In this document: in pieces, positions 13,601 to 20,203 of the stretch | How positions within the stretch are numbered: the stretch's first letter is position 1 | Layout: each line of letters starts with the position of its first letter | NCBI GenBank assembly: GCA_043764135.1 | Contig: JAYUKV010000144.1 | Location: 1 to 25,721 of the forward strand | DNA from: JAYUKV01 sp043764135 | GTDB lineage: Bacteria; Patescibacteriota; JACMRA01 | Length of the DNA stretch: 25,721 bases | Reading direction: 5' to 3' | Program-made: the position numbers and the translations under genes | Notes under the pieces: model-generated | What the model saw: the letters and a program-made list of their open reading frames with translations, nothing else | The model's database searches: none | What the model was told of the DNA's origin: nothing

Positions 13601-14417
13601 AAAGGACTGTTTTGATTACTTGATCCAATAAATGTTCCAAGTTAATCCCGCTTTTGGGTTCGTAAAAGATAATAATCTCCTGAATGAACTGGCCGTAAAC
13701 AGATCTGTTAGCGTTGAATCCTAGACGATTGAGTTCATATTCAATTTTATCAAGAATTGTATAGTCACAATCTAAGGTTAAACTTAGGATGAGTGTTTCA
13801 TTGCTGAGGTTATAAACTCCAATCTTGGCTGGTAGTGAGAAGAATTTATTATTGGTTTTGCAAGACAAAAGGCATCTTGTAATGAAAATATTAGAATTAA
13901 ACAAATTGACATCGTTTAATATTGATTGCAAATTAGCATGAAATTCTAATTCATCTACAATAATTTCTGGATAAACATGAAGATCTTTATGAAGTGACAT
14001 TTTTTGCAATTGATTGTTGCTTATAAAGCTGAGTAAATCAACCATTAAATCATAGGCTTCAAAAGGCATTTCAGTCTCAACAACAAATCCATTGTTACTT
14101 GTAGAAGTGAGTTTGAACTGTGAATCATTGAAGAAACTGATCATGTGTAGCAACATTAGTGTTGCAATACCAGAAGGCTGTAGCACATAGCTAGCTTTTG
14201 TAAAACTTATCTCTGTAAAATTAAGTTTGATAAGTTTTGATTTTGTTACATTAATACTCAAATTAAATTGAAAACCTTCAGTAAGAATATTATTTATAAA
14301 TTTATCCCCACTTACAATAACGCACGGTTTACAATTTGATTTTTGATGAATTTTGGATTTAATGTATTGGAGAATACGTTCTTCCATTTTAGGATTTAGG
14401 GAATCGAATTGCAACAT
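13599..14417 (-). CDS. Unknown 272-residue cytoplasmic protein
   Basis: Not recognised. No signal peptide and no membrane helix. The sequence alternates hydrophobic strands and charged helices, a mixed alpha/beta globular protein. The N-terminal 30 residues are helical and polar with Lys-rich patches. A motif Cys-Lys-Pro-Cys (32-35 region, NCKPCVIVSGD) resembles a redox or metal pair but stands alone, so I assign no function. It ends at the palindromic terminator 13573-13594 and is divergent from the first of the two small paralogous genes, sharing a 167-bp control region with it. Confidence 0.6.
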   Translation of the reverse strand: MLQFDSLNPKMEERILQYIKSKIHQKSNCKPCVIVSGDKFINNILTEGFQFNLSINVTKSKLIKLNFTEISFTKASYVLQPSGIATLMLLHMISFFNDSQFKLTSTSNNGFVVETEMPFEAYDLMVDLLSFISNNQLQKMSLHKDLHVYPEIIVDELEFHANLQSILNDVNLFNSNIFITRCLLSCKTNNKFFSLPAKIGVYNLSNETLILSLTLDCDYTILDKIEYELNRLGFNANRSVYGQFIQEIIIFYEPKSGINLEHLLDQVIKTVL

Positions 14418-14483
14418 AGAACCTAATCATCCTTATTGTAAACTTACTGTTAGCTTAATCGAGGTTAGAATAAAGATTCTTTA

Positions 14484-14553
14484 CTGTCAATATTTGACAG
14501 GTATATCAAGTGTTGATAGAATCTAAATTAGATTAGCTTAGTGCTGATATAAT
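14484..14553. promoter_or_regulatory. Divergent promoter region
   Basis: An inverted repeat CTGTCAA (14484-14490) / TTGACAG (14494-14500) contains a -35 box on each strand. Plus strand: TTGACA (14494-14499), 17 bp, TAGAAT (14517-14522). A second plus-strand element, extended -10 TGATATAAT (14545-14553), lies closer to the gene. The minus-strand -10 box for the 272-residue gene is weak (TAACCT, complement of 14462-14467). Confidence 0.6.
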
Positions 14554-14584
14554 AAGTTGTTGTTAATTAGCGTAGGCATATCAA

Positions 14585-14839
14585 ATGATTATTGATCAAC
14601 ACACAGTAATGAAAGATCTTAATAAACTTCCAAAAGGACGTTTGTTGTATAAAAGTATTATTTGGGTAGAAACTTCCGTCCAGTCAAGCGATTTAAAAGA
14701 AGGTCTTGAGCACTTCAAAGCCAAACCAACACTTAATGACTTCTTAAGCCAGTCCGATATTATTGTTAGCTCAAAAAACGAAATTTCAAAAGAAAAAGGA
14801 TTGAATAAAGTCTATTGTATTATCTCTCACTTCGATTGA
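14585..14839 (+). CDS. Small protein, first of a paralogous tandem pair
   Basis: 84 residues, unknown function. It has no signal peptide or membrane helix. The core from Leu-Pro-Lys-Gly-Arg to Ser-Lys-Asn-Glu (about 16-66) is alignable without gaps to the next gene (about 25 of 52 positions identical by eye, including Leu-Pro-x-Gly-Arg, Phe-Lys-Ala-x-Pro and Asp-Phe-Leu-Ser-Gln). The predicted fold is two strands, a helix (DLKEGLEHFK), then a strand. The gene ends in TGA, which shows that TGA is a stop here. The ribosome site is weak, and a second ATG at codon 9 is possible. Confidence 0.65.
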   Translation: MIIDQHTVMKDLNKLPKGRLLYKSIIWVETSVQSSDLKEGLEHFKAKPTLNDFLSQSDIIVSSKNEISKEKGLNKVYCIISHFD

Positions 14840-14891
14840 GAAATAAATTGGTATAACATGAAGGGTAAATAACTCATTTTTTAAAAAAACA

Positions 14892-14922
14892 GAACCTATA
14901 ATAATTTATGGGTTCAAATTTT
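14892..14922 (+). terminator. Terminator after first paralogue
   Basis: Stem 14892-14901 with 14906-14915 (GAACCTATAA, one G-U wobble in the plus-strand RNA), loop TAAT, then a T run. It resembles the terminator of the next gene. Confidence 0.7.
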
Positions 14923-14976
14923 TAAAAGTTATATTTTAAATATATATTTCTATGATCAATGGTTAGGTTTTATTAT

Positions 14977-15006
14977 TTGACAATCACAATTTTTTGTGAT
15001 TATATG
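14977..15006 (+). promoter_or_regulatory. Promoter with operator-like palindrome in the spacer
   Basis: TTGACA (14977-14982) and TATATG (15001-15006), 18 bp apart. Almost the whole spacer is an inverted repeat, AATCACAA (14982-14989) - TTTT - TTGTGATT (14994-15001). A dimeric repressor sitting there would block the promoter; TGTG before the -10 box may also act as an extended -10 motif. Confidence 0.6.
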
Positions 15007-15067
15007 GTTTTATCAGGGAGTTTTTTTGTTAATAATTCTGAAAAATAATTTAATTAAGGAGAAAATT

Positions 15068-15349
15068 ATGTTGTTGAAACAACAAACCACTGTTTTTGAG
15101 GTAAATCTTTTACCTGAAGGTAGGATTTTGGTCAAAGCAGATCTTTCATTTGAAGCATCTGTTATGTACGACGACTTGGTAGAAGCTCTTGATTACTTCA
15201 AAGCCAATCCAAGCTCCATTGACTTTTTGAGTCAAGCGCACGTTGTTGTGGCTTTTAAGAATGCTACAAAATTAGACACTGACACAGTGAGCTATGTACT
15301 GTTGTCTAACTCGGATCCAGAAGTGTATGACGAAGATGACGAAGACTAA
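15068..15349 (+). CDS. Small acidic-tailed protein, second of the paralogous pair
   Basis: 93 residues, unknown function. The start at 15068 is chosen over an in-frame ATG 72 nt upstream because AAGGAG (15056-15061) stands 6 nt before it, and homology to the preceding gene begins after it. The shared core (Leu-Pro-Glu-Gly-Arg to Phe-Lys-Asn, about 15-65) is followed by a tail ending in Asp-Glu-Asp-Asp-Glu-Asp, which the first copy lacks. There is no signal peptide. It has its own promoter and terminator, so the two copies can be controlled separately. Confidence 0.8.
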   Translation: MLLKQQTTVFEVNLLPEGRILVKADLSFEASVMYDDLVEALDYFKANPSSIDFLSQAHVVVAFKNATKLDTDTVSYVLLSNSDPEVYDEDDED

Positions 15350-15367
15350 GATTTAGACATCGGACAA

Positions 15368-15395
15368 GAAAACCTATAATTTATTATAGGTTTTC
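15368..15395 (+). terminator. Terminator after second paralogue
   Basis: Perfect 12-bp stem (15368-15379 with 15384-15395), loop TTTA. The central AACCTATAA arm is the same as in the terminator at 14892-14915. Confidence 0.8.
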
Positions 15396-15413
15396 ATTAT
15401 ACCCAAACAATAA

Positions 15414-15431
15414 AAGTAAATTCCTTTACTT
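15414..15431 (-). terminator. Weak terminator of the 187-residue gene
   Basis: AAGTAAA (15414-15420) with TTTACTT (15425-15431), loop of 4. On the minus strand it is followed by TTATTG. It lies about 57 nt past the stop codon. Confidence 0.4.
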
Positions 15432-15487
15432 CAATAGACTTTGATTGGGCTTTATCCTCCTGAATGATAATTATCAAATAGGGATAT

Positions 15488-16051
15488 TTAATTTTTAAGA
15501 CAGAAATTGTTTAGATTTAAAAAGAACTTATTTTGTTTTAACTGATCAAAGTGCTTTAAAATAAATACTCTGTTACCTTTAACATTCACAAAATAGTTTA
15601 TAGGATTAACATTTGATTTGTTTAATTTATAAAACTGTTCTTCATTACATCCTAATACTTTTTCACGTGCAGATTCTTCAAAACCAAGATATTTACTCAA
15701 TCCTTTTACAATCTCTTCGTTACTGTTTTCGCTAGAGTCCATATAATAGAAAGCTTCAAACCCATTTCTCAAATTTTCATTTTCATAAAAATAAAACCAT
15801 CTTTTTGTTATATCTCTATTGAATTGTTTATCGGCTTTTTTTTCTTCTGTTACTTGAAGACTTTCTCTATTGAAAATTTTAAGATACTCATCCTCAAAAA
15901 TTTGCTGCTTTCCATCCATAACTCCTTGAATTGCTGTTTCTGTACTCTGACTTTCCATGATTGTATACGCCCAAGTTCCAATCATCATAAAGAAGACAGT
16001 TATCATTAAGGTTAGTAGTAGCTTATATTTGTATTTGAGTATTCTTGCCAT
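15488..16051 (-). CDS. Membrane-anchored protein of unknown function
   Basis: 187 residues from the ATG at 16051; an in-frame start at 16072 would add 7. I prefer 16051 because the promoter's -10 box (TAAAAA, complement of 16060-16065) overlaps the longer start, leaving the shorter ATG 8 nt beyond it. Residues 2-9 are basic, 10-29 are a membrane helix (LLLTLMITVFFMMIGTWAY), and the rest (about 155 residues) is charged and would lie outside the membrane. The outer part has single cysteines near 145 and 184 and no domain that I know. It is not recognised. Confidence 0.65.
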   Translation of the reverse strand: MARILKYKYKLLLTLMITVFFMMIGTWAYTIMESQSTETAIQGVMDGKQQIFEDEYLKIFNRESLQVTEEKKADKQFNRDITKRWFYFYENENLRNGFEAFYYMDSSENSNEEIVKGLSKYLGFEESAREKVLGCNEEQFYKLNKSNVNPINYFVNVKGNRVFILKHFDQLKQNKFFLNLNNFCLKN

Positions 16052-16059
16052 CAGCAACA

Positions 16060-16088
16060 TTTTTAAAACCAATTAACAAAATTGTCAA
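16060..16088 (-). promoter_or_regulatory. Promoter that decides the start of the 187-residue gene
   Basis: Minus strand TTGACA (16083-16088), 17-bp spacer, TAAAAA (16060-16065). The -10 box overlaps codons of the longer reading frame, so the ATG at 16051 is the likely start. Confidence 0.55.
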
Positions 16089-16095
16089 AATTAAA

Positions 16096-16440
16096 TGATA
16101 TAATCCAGTCCATTTTTTGCTTCTTTCCTTCTGCAACGACCGTCCTGCTAAAGTAATACTCAGGTCAATTTTTACAAAATTGAGAACTGTCTGAGTGCAG
16201 CGAGTTTTCGAAATTTAAAAATTAACCGTCATCTATTACTAGGAAGTGAAAGAAAAAAAGAAGTACTTTTGGTTATCTTTTGGTATCAAAAGTAACAAGA
16301 GATAAATATGAATTAGTAATTAAAAATCGTCTTTTTTTAAAAAATAGTTAGAAATACACTTAAATAAGAGTTACTATTAAATAATTGAAGTTAATTTAAC
16401 GAAAAGGTTAGGTGTTAAATACCTCACCCTTGACAAAACA
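16096..16440 (+). other. Gene-less stretch with a promoter, nested hairpins and short repeats
   Basis: About 400 nt (16073-16472) without a protein gene. An extended -10 promoter, TGATATAAT (16096-16104), points into it. Downstream a nested fold is possible: CTGC (16131-16134) with GCAG (16197-16200), ACTCAG (16158-16163) with CTGAGT (16191-16196), and TCAATTTT (16165-16172) with AAAATTGA (16176-16183). Further on are two copies of CTTTTGG(T)TAT (16266-16276, 16277-16286) and an inverted copy (CAAAAGT, 16287-16293). It could encode a structured small RNA of about 100-300 nt. It does not match the conserved cores of SRP RNA, RNase P or tmRNA that I can recall. Confidence 0.35.
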
Positions 16441-16472
16441 CCTCCTAATTGTAACTATTTACATATAACCAC

Positions 16473-16549
16473 GCCGTAATAGCTCAGTTGGTTAGAGCGT
16501 AGGACTCATAAGCCTAAGGTCGCAGGTTCGATCCCCGCTTACGGCACCA
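16473..16549 (+). tRNA. tRNA with anticodon CAT (elongator Met, or Ile2)
   Basis: 77 nt cloverleaf with perfect acceptor stem GCCGTAA/TTACGGC, discriminator A, encoded CCA, D stem GCTC/GAGC and T stem GCAGG/CCCGC-like. Anticodon loop CTCATAA. The paired first base (G1-C72) and the lack of three G-C pairs in the anticodon stem argue against initiator tRNA. Elongator Met and the lysidine-modified Ile tRNA share this anticodon and cannot be separated here. The lowest anticodon-stem pair is an A-G mismatch. Promoter: TTGACA at 16430-16435, with a weak -10 box. Confidence 0.93.
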
Positions 16550-16649
16550 AGATAACTCCCTTATAGGGTTTATTTTATTGACAAGTATTTTTATTTGATT
16601 TATTGCTAATTTATAGCAATTCAAACTTTTGAAATTTCGGAGTCGAATC

Positions 16650-17078
16650 ATGAAACTTTCCAATTTTGTTCGTGAATCACTTAAATCAGCTGCAATACTA
16701 CTAGCTTCAACTGGCTTTTTTCTTACATCTGTAAGTATTAAAAGCGATTTGTCTAAAAGTGTATCGCCGAAAGAATCCTTTAGTGCTAAAGTAAGTTTTG
16801 GAGGGGAAGTAGCAGAAGCAGCCTATGGAAATTGGACTTATAAAATTAGCTCAATTTCTAATCAAGATAGGGTTAATTTTTGCAAATCTACTTTTCCAAA
16901 ACGTAATATTACACAAGCTTCTTCAAGTGGCGATACAGTGTTGTGTTACTTTGCTGGTTACCCTAGTATTTTTTATCGACACCAGAGTGAAGTGTGTGAA
17001 TATAAACACCCTAGATATGGCACCTGGTTAGGTGATGGAGGTGCAAGTTGTTACGATAGTTATTGGGGATGGCACTAA
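16650..17078 (+). CDS. Small secreted protein with four cysteines, unknown
   Basis: 142 residues from the ATG at 16650, which has GGAG 7 nt upstream; an in-frame TTG at 16629 is less likely. Residues 1-27 look like a signal peptide (MKLSNFVRESLKSAA then a hydrophobic run). A Ser/Lys-rich region follows to about 55, with a possible second cleavage site at Ala-Glu-Ala-Ala. The mature part (about 60-142) is rich in Tyr, Ser and Gly and has four cysteines, which could form two disulphides, and ends in Tyr-Trp-Gly-Trp-His. It may be a small exported effector or a surface protein; no family is recognised. It has its own promoter-like TTGACA (16578-16583) and a strong terminator. Confidence 0.7.
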   Translation: MKLSNFVRESLKSAAILLASTGFFLTSVSIKSDLSKSVSPKESFSAKVSFGGEVAEAAYGNWTYKISSISNQDRVNFCKSTFPKRNITQASSSGDTVLCYFAGYPSIFYRHQSEVCEYKHPRYGTWLGDGGASCYDSYWGWH

Positions 17079-17095
17079 TTTCAAAATTCAATAAA

Positions 17096-17129
17096 AAAAG
17101 GTGTATGATCACTTGATTTTACACCTTTT
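17096..17129 (+). terminator. Terminator of the secreted cysteine protein gene
   Basis: AAAAGGTGTA (17096-17105) pairs with TACACCTTTT (17120-17129) around a 14-nt loop; the stem itself ends in T. Confidence 0.7.
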
Positions 17130-17157
17130 ATAAATTAAATTATTTAATATATTACAT

Positions 17158-17427
17158 ATGAGAAATCCTGTTATAAAATCAGAGATAATCGAAGGAACAA
17201 ATAAATTTACAGAATATAAAGGCCAAATATTACCTTATTTTGACGTACAAATGTTGTTAATGACATTAGTATTTGGTATCGGAATATATTTAATTTTATG
17301 GTACAATAACAAAGAAAATAAAAATAAGAACATCAAAACAACAATCTTCGCAATTATCTTGTTTACAATATTATTATACTGGTACTCTTTACCAGAAATG
17401 ATATTTTACAACATTTTCAGAATATAA
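17158..17427 (+). CDS. Small two-helix membrane protein
   Basis: 89 residues, unknown. Hydrophobic helices at about 32-49 (MLLMTLVFGIGIYLILWY) and 61-79 are joined by a loop rich in Asn and Lys. The N-terminal 27 residues are polar. No ribosome site; TAATAT stands 7 nt before the ATG and could be a -10 box for a leaderless start, though no -35 box fits well. It lies between strong terminators, so it is an independent unit. Confidence 0.5.
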   Translation: MRNPVIKSEIIEGTNKFTEYKGQILPYFDVQMLLMTLVFGIGIYLILWYNNKENKNKNIKTTIFAIILFTILLYWYSLPEMIFYNIFRI

Positions 17428-17439
17428 AAAATTAATTTG

Positions 17440-17466
17440 CTAAACTTCAAAGTTTAGTATTTTTTT
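17440..17466 (+). terminator. Terminator after the two-helix protein gene
   Basis: CTAAACTT (17440-17447) with AAGTTTAG (17450-17457), followed by TATTTTTTT. Confidence 0.8.
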
Positions 17467-17588
17467 ATATCCAAAAGTGTCGGTAATTATCTAAATTATG
17501 TTTATGAATTTCATTTCATTGACCTTTATTGATTCTATTTTTTGTAAATTGACAAAAAGGCCTTATATATCAAAGCTTTTACTAATAT

Positions 17589-19112
17589 ATGAATATAAAA
17601 TTATACGATACTTATCTCAAGCAAGACGTAGAAATAAATCTTGATAAAACGATAAAAATGTATTCGTGTGGACCAACAGTATATAGCTACTTGCATATTG
17701 GAAATGTTGTTGCAGTTATGATGCCAGAGCTAATAACTAATACGATCAGATACTCTGGTGGTAAGGTTAACTGGGTTTCAAACGTTACTGATCTTGGTCA
17801 TTTAACAGATGATGGTGATAATGGAGATGACAAGATGGAAGTGGGGGCAAAGCGAGAAGGTAAAACAGCAGCTCAAATTGCACAATTCTATTATGAAGAT
17901 TATCTTGATCAATTAAAAGCTCTTAATATAGACAATCCTGAAGGTTTTAATAATCCACATGCTTCTGATTATATCTACGAGCAAATGCTAATATCACTCT
18001 ATTTATTACAAGAAAAAAGAGCATATATTACAGATGATGGTATATATTTCTCAAACCGAGGGAATCAAGATATAGATAGATCATTTTTGCCCAAATTCTC
18101 TGGCTCAGCTGAATTCTCAGAAAGAGATATTGTTAATTCTGAAAAAGATCCAGAGGATTTTGCCTTATGGAAATTTGTTGATGAGAATACATTGCAGAAA
18201 TATCGATTTATTGATTATCCTCTGTTATCAACAATCAACATCGACGATTCAATACTCAGTCTATGGGGTTGTCCAGGTTGGCACACAGAGTGTGTAGCAA
18301 TGATAGGTGCTGTATTAGGATATGGGGTAGGGTATCAACCAAAACAGTTCTCTTTTGATACTCTCAAGACAGAAGATTCTTTAGTTGATATTCATACAGG
18401 AGGAGAAGATCATATTGAAGTGCATCACAAGAATGAAATTCTCCAATCCCTTGCATTAGGGCTAAAACTAAGTAAATACTGGGTACATAACAGACACCTA
18501 AAAGTCGATAACCAAAAGATGTCTAAGTCCCTAGGAAACTCATTTAATGTCAAAGGTGATAAATCTATAACAGGAATTGACTCTATAATCGGGAAAGGTA
18601 TTAATCCACTTGCTTTTAGACTTTTGTTTTTGGAACACGATTATAGAGAGCAAATTAACTTTACATGGGATAAACTCGAACAATCTCAGAATAGACTATT
18701 CAGTCTCTACAAACTTGGAGCAGCAATTCAAGCTAAAAACCTTGTTTTGTCAGAAACTGATACAAACCCTGAGTTAGACCAACAATTCACTCAATTACTT
18801 CTTGATAATCTAAACAGTAGAGAAACACTGGAGTTATTCCAAAAAGAACTTACAGATACAGTAACTTCTTTAAATAATAAGGAAGTGAGACATTTTGTAA
18901 TTAACTCACTCTATAAATTGGATAAAATTGTTTTAAAACTTAATATATTCCAAGTTGTGCCAAATGAATATCAACAATTAGCTAAGTTGAGAATAGAAGA
19001 AAAGAACAATAAAGACTACCAAAAAGCAGACGTGATAAGAGATGAGCTTTCAACACAAGGTTATATTATCGATGATTACACTTGGGGAACAGGTTTATGG
19101 AAAAAAAATTAG
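17589..19112 (+). CDS. cysS: Cysteine--tRNA ligase
   Basis: 507 residues. Charges tRNA-Cys. Class I signatures: Cys27-Gly-Pro-Thr-Val-Tyr with His36-Ile-Gly-Asn39 (HIGH motif) and Lys310-Met-Ser-Lys-Ser314. The four zinc ligands are in place: Cys27, Cys235 (CPGWHTEC), His279 and Glu283 (HHKNE), as in the E. coli enzyme. A helical anticodon-binding domain follows to the end. The length is a little above the usual 460, partly from an insertion near residues 160-195. The start is the first in-frame ATG before the catalytic domain. A TTGACA at 17549-17554 is 34 nt upstream, but no good -10 box stands at the right distance. The stop codon overlaps the terminator stem. Confidence 0.96.
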   Translation: MNIKLYDTYLKQDVEINLDKTIKMYSCGPTVYSYLHIGNVVAVMMPELITNTIRYSGGKVNWVSNVTDLGHLTDDGDNGDDKMEVGAKREGKTAAQIAQFYYEDYLDQLKALNIDNPEGFNNPHASDYIYEQMLISLYLLQEKRAYITDDGIYFSNRGNQDIDRSFLPKFSGSAEFSERDIVNSEKDPEDFALWKFVDENTLQKYRFIDYPLLSTINIDDSILSLWGCPGWHTECVAMIGAVLGYGVGYQPKQFSFDTLKTEDSLVDIHTGGEDHIEVHHKNEILQSLALGLKLSKYWVHNRHLKVDNQKMSKSLGNSFNVKGDKSITGIDSIIGKGINPLAFRLLFLEHDYREQINFTWDKLEQSQNRLFSLYKLGAAIQAKNLVLSETDTNPELDQQFTQLLLDNLNSRETLELFQKELTDTVTSLNNKEVRHFVINSLYKLDKIVLKLNIFQVVPNEYQQLAKLRIEEKNNKDYQKADVIRDELSTQGYIIDDYTWGTGLWKKN

Positions 19113-19139
19113 CGACTTACACAGGGTAAGTCGCATTTT
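19112..19139. terminator. Bidirectional terminator between cysS and the nucleoside hydrolase-like cluster
   Basis: Perfect 9-bp stem GCGACTTAC (19112-19120) with GTAAGTCGC (19126-19134), loop ACAGG. ATTTTC follows on the plus strand and a long T run on the minus strand. It serves both convergent genes. Confidence 0.85.
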
Positions 19140-19140
19140 C

Positions 19141-20172
19141 TTAAATGTTTTTTAGAACATCTAAGACGTTTGATTTGATGTTTTCTAACATATGATCTTG
19201 ATCTTCTAGGCCTACAACTTTAACAGTTGAAAGGTGTTGAGAAAATGGATCGATCACATTGAGAGTTGTTGCATCAAATAATTCAGGGAGGATCAAAACC
19301 ATTAGACAATAAATGTCATAAAAGTTAATCCGATCAATCTGGTCCCAAACATGAGCTCGAGGACTCATAAGTTTGGTCTTACCTTTGATCGTGAACTGTT
19401 GCCAGAAATCAGCAACGTTCAGATGAGCAGGTAAATACTTCATTCTATACTCATCATTAGGGTTAAGCCGCAATGTTGAATAATATAATTGAAGCGTCTC
19501 CTGGATAATCGTAAGTAGTTCGAGACTGCTCTCTGATAGAATTGATTCGATTGTTGCCTTATCAAAAGCCACAGCTCGAGCCAAATTCTTAGTTACGATT
19601 GTAACAGGGACTTTGTGTTCTTCAAGCAGTCCTTCGTTCTGAAGTTGTGCTAAAAAGCCTAGTTCATCTTGTGCAAGAACCATATTATTGGTACTTGCAT
19701 CAAGCATACCACTGGACTCTGGAGAGCAAAGTTTAACACCGCTAAACACTACAACTTGCTCAAGATGCGCAACAACTTGATTGGCATAGTGAGACAAGAA
19801 ATTTTGCAACTCATTTAGACCCGCAGCAGCAATATAAGTATATCGCTTTCCAGGACCAAATGGATTAAACATCCGAAGTAGCGATGTGTAAGCATTGTCA
19901 AACTCTACACTCTCAGTATCCTGGTCAAAAGTCTCATCCCATAATACATTATTTGTTACCGAAGATCCAAGATTTACCGGGATTTCTAGATCCAAATTGT
20001 ATTGAGATAGAACTTTTTTAGCCATCACTGCACGGTCCAATAGTGGTTGCCCAACTACAATAACCAAAGCAAGATTAATAAGACCAAGCTTGTGCAATTG
20101 CGCCGCATAGTGAAGAGCAAGGTGCCCATCACCATTACGACCAATTGCAATCGACAAGATTACATTTCTCAT
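19141..20172 (-). CDS. Nucleoside hydrolase-like protein, third in cluster (motif degenerate)
   Basis: 343 residues; cytoplasmic, no signal peptide. The order of segments follows inosine/uridine nucleoside hydrolases: an N-terminal strand and helix in the DxDPGxDDAxAL position (Gly11-Arg-Asn-Gly-Asp15-Gly-His-Leu-Ala-Leu), then Arg47-Ala-x-x-Ala-Lys-Lys-Val-Leu, Tyr-Ile-Ala-Ala-Ala-Gly-Leu-Asn-Glu-Leu (112-121, like GPLTNL), Asp158-x3-Asn-Asn, Val-Pro-Val-Thr-Ile-Val (188-193) and Tyr285-Asp286 in the HD position of the C-terminal metal and base site. Only one of the four N-terminal aspartates is left, so catalysis is doubtful. The ribosome site AAGGAG is 11 nt before the ATG. It follows the 392-residue gene by 31 nt, probably in one transcript. 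Confidence 0.6.
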   Translation of the reverse strand: MRNVILSIAIGRNGDGHLALHYAAQLHKLGLINLALVIVVGQPLLDRAVMAKKVLSQYNLDLEIPVNLGSSVTNNVLWDETFDQDTESVEFDNAYTSLLRMFNPFGPGKRYTYIAAAGLNELQNFLSHYANQVVAHLEQVVVFSGVKLCSPESSGMLDASTNNMVLAQDELGFLAQLQNEGLLEEHKVPVTIVTKNLARAVAFDKATIESILSESSLELLTIIQETLQLYYSTLRLNPNDEYRMKYLPAHLNVADFWQQFTIKGKTKLMSPRAHVWDQIDRINFYDIYCLMVLILPELFDATTLNVIDPFSQHLSTVKVVGLEDQDHMLENIKSNVLDVLKNI

Positions 20173-20203
20173 AATGGTGAGAACTCCTTGTTTGTTGATG
20201 GAA

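Noticed and set aside
14837..14839. Recoded TGA (Gly code of Gracilibacteria/Absconditabacteria)
   Set aside because: TGA ends the 84-residue gene at the place where its paralogue's homology fades and a terminator follows; no gene has TGA inside its frame.
16105..16200. SRP RNA (minus strand GAAGGAAAGAAGC) or RNase P RNA
   Set aside because: The purine-rich piece lacks the conserved apical loop and flanking CAGG/GCAGCC pairing of SRP RNA, and no RNase P core is found.
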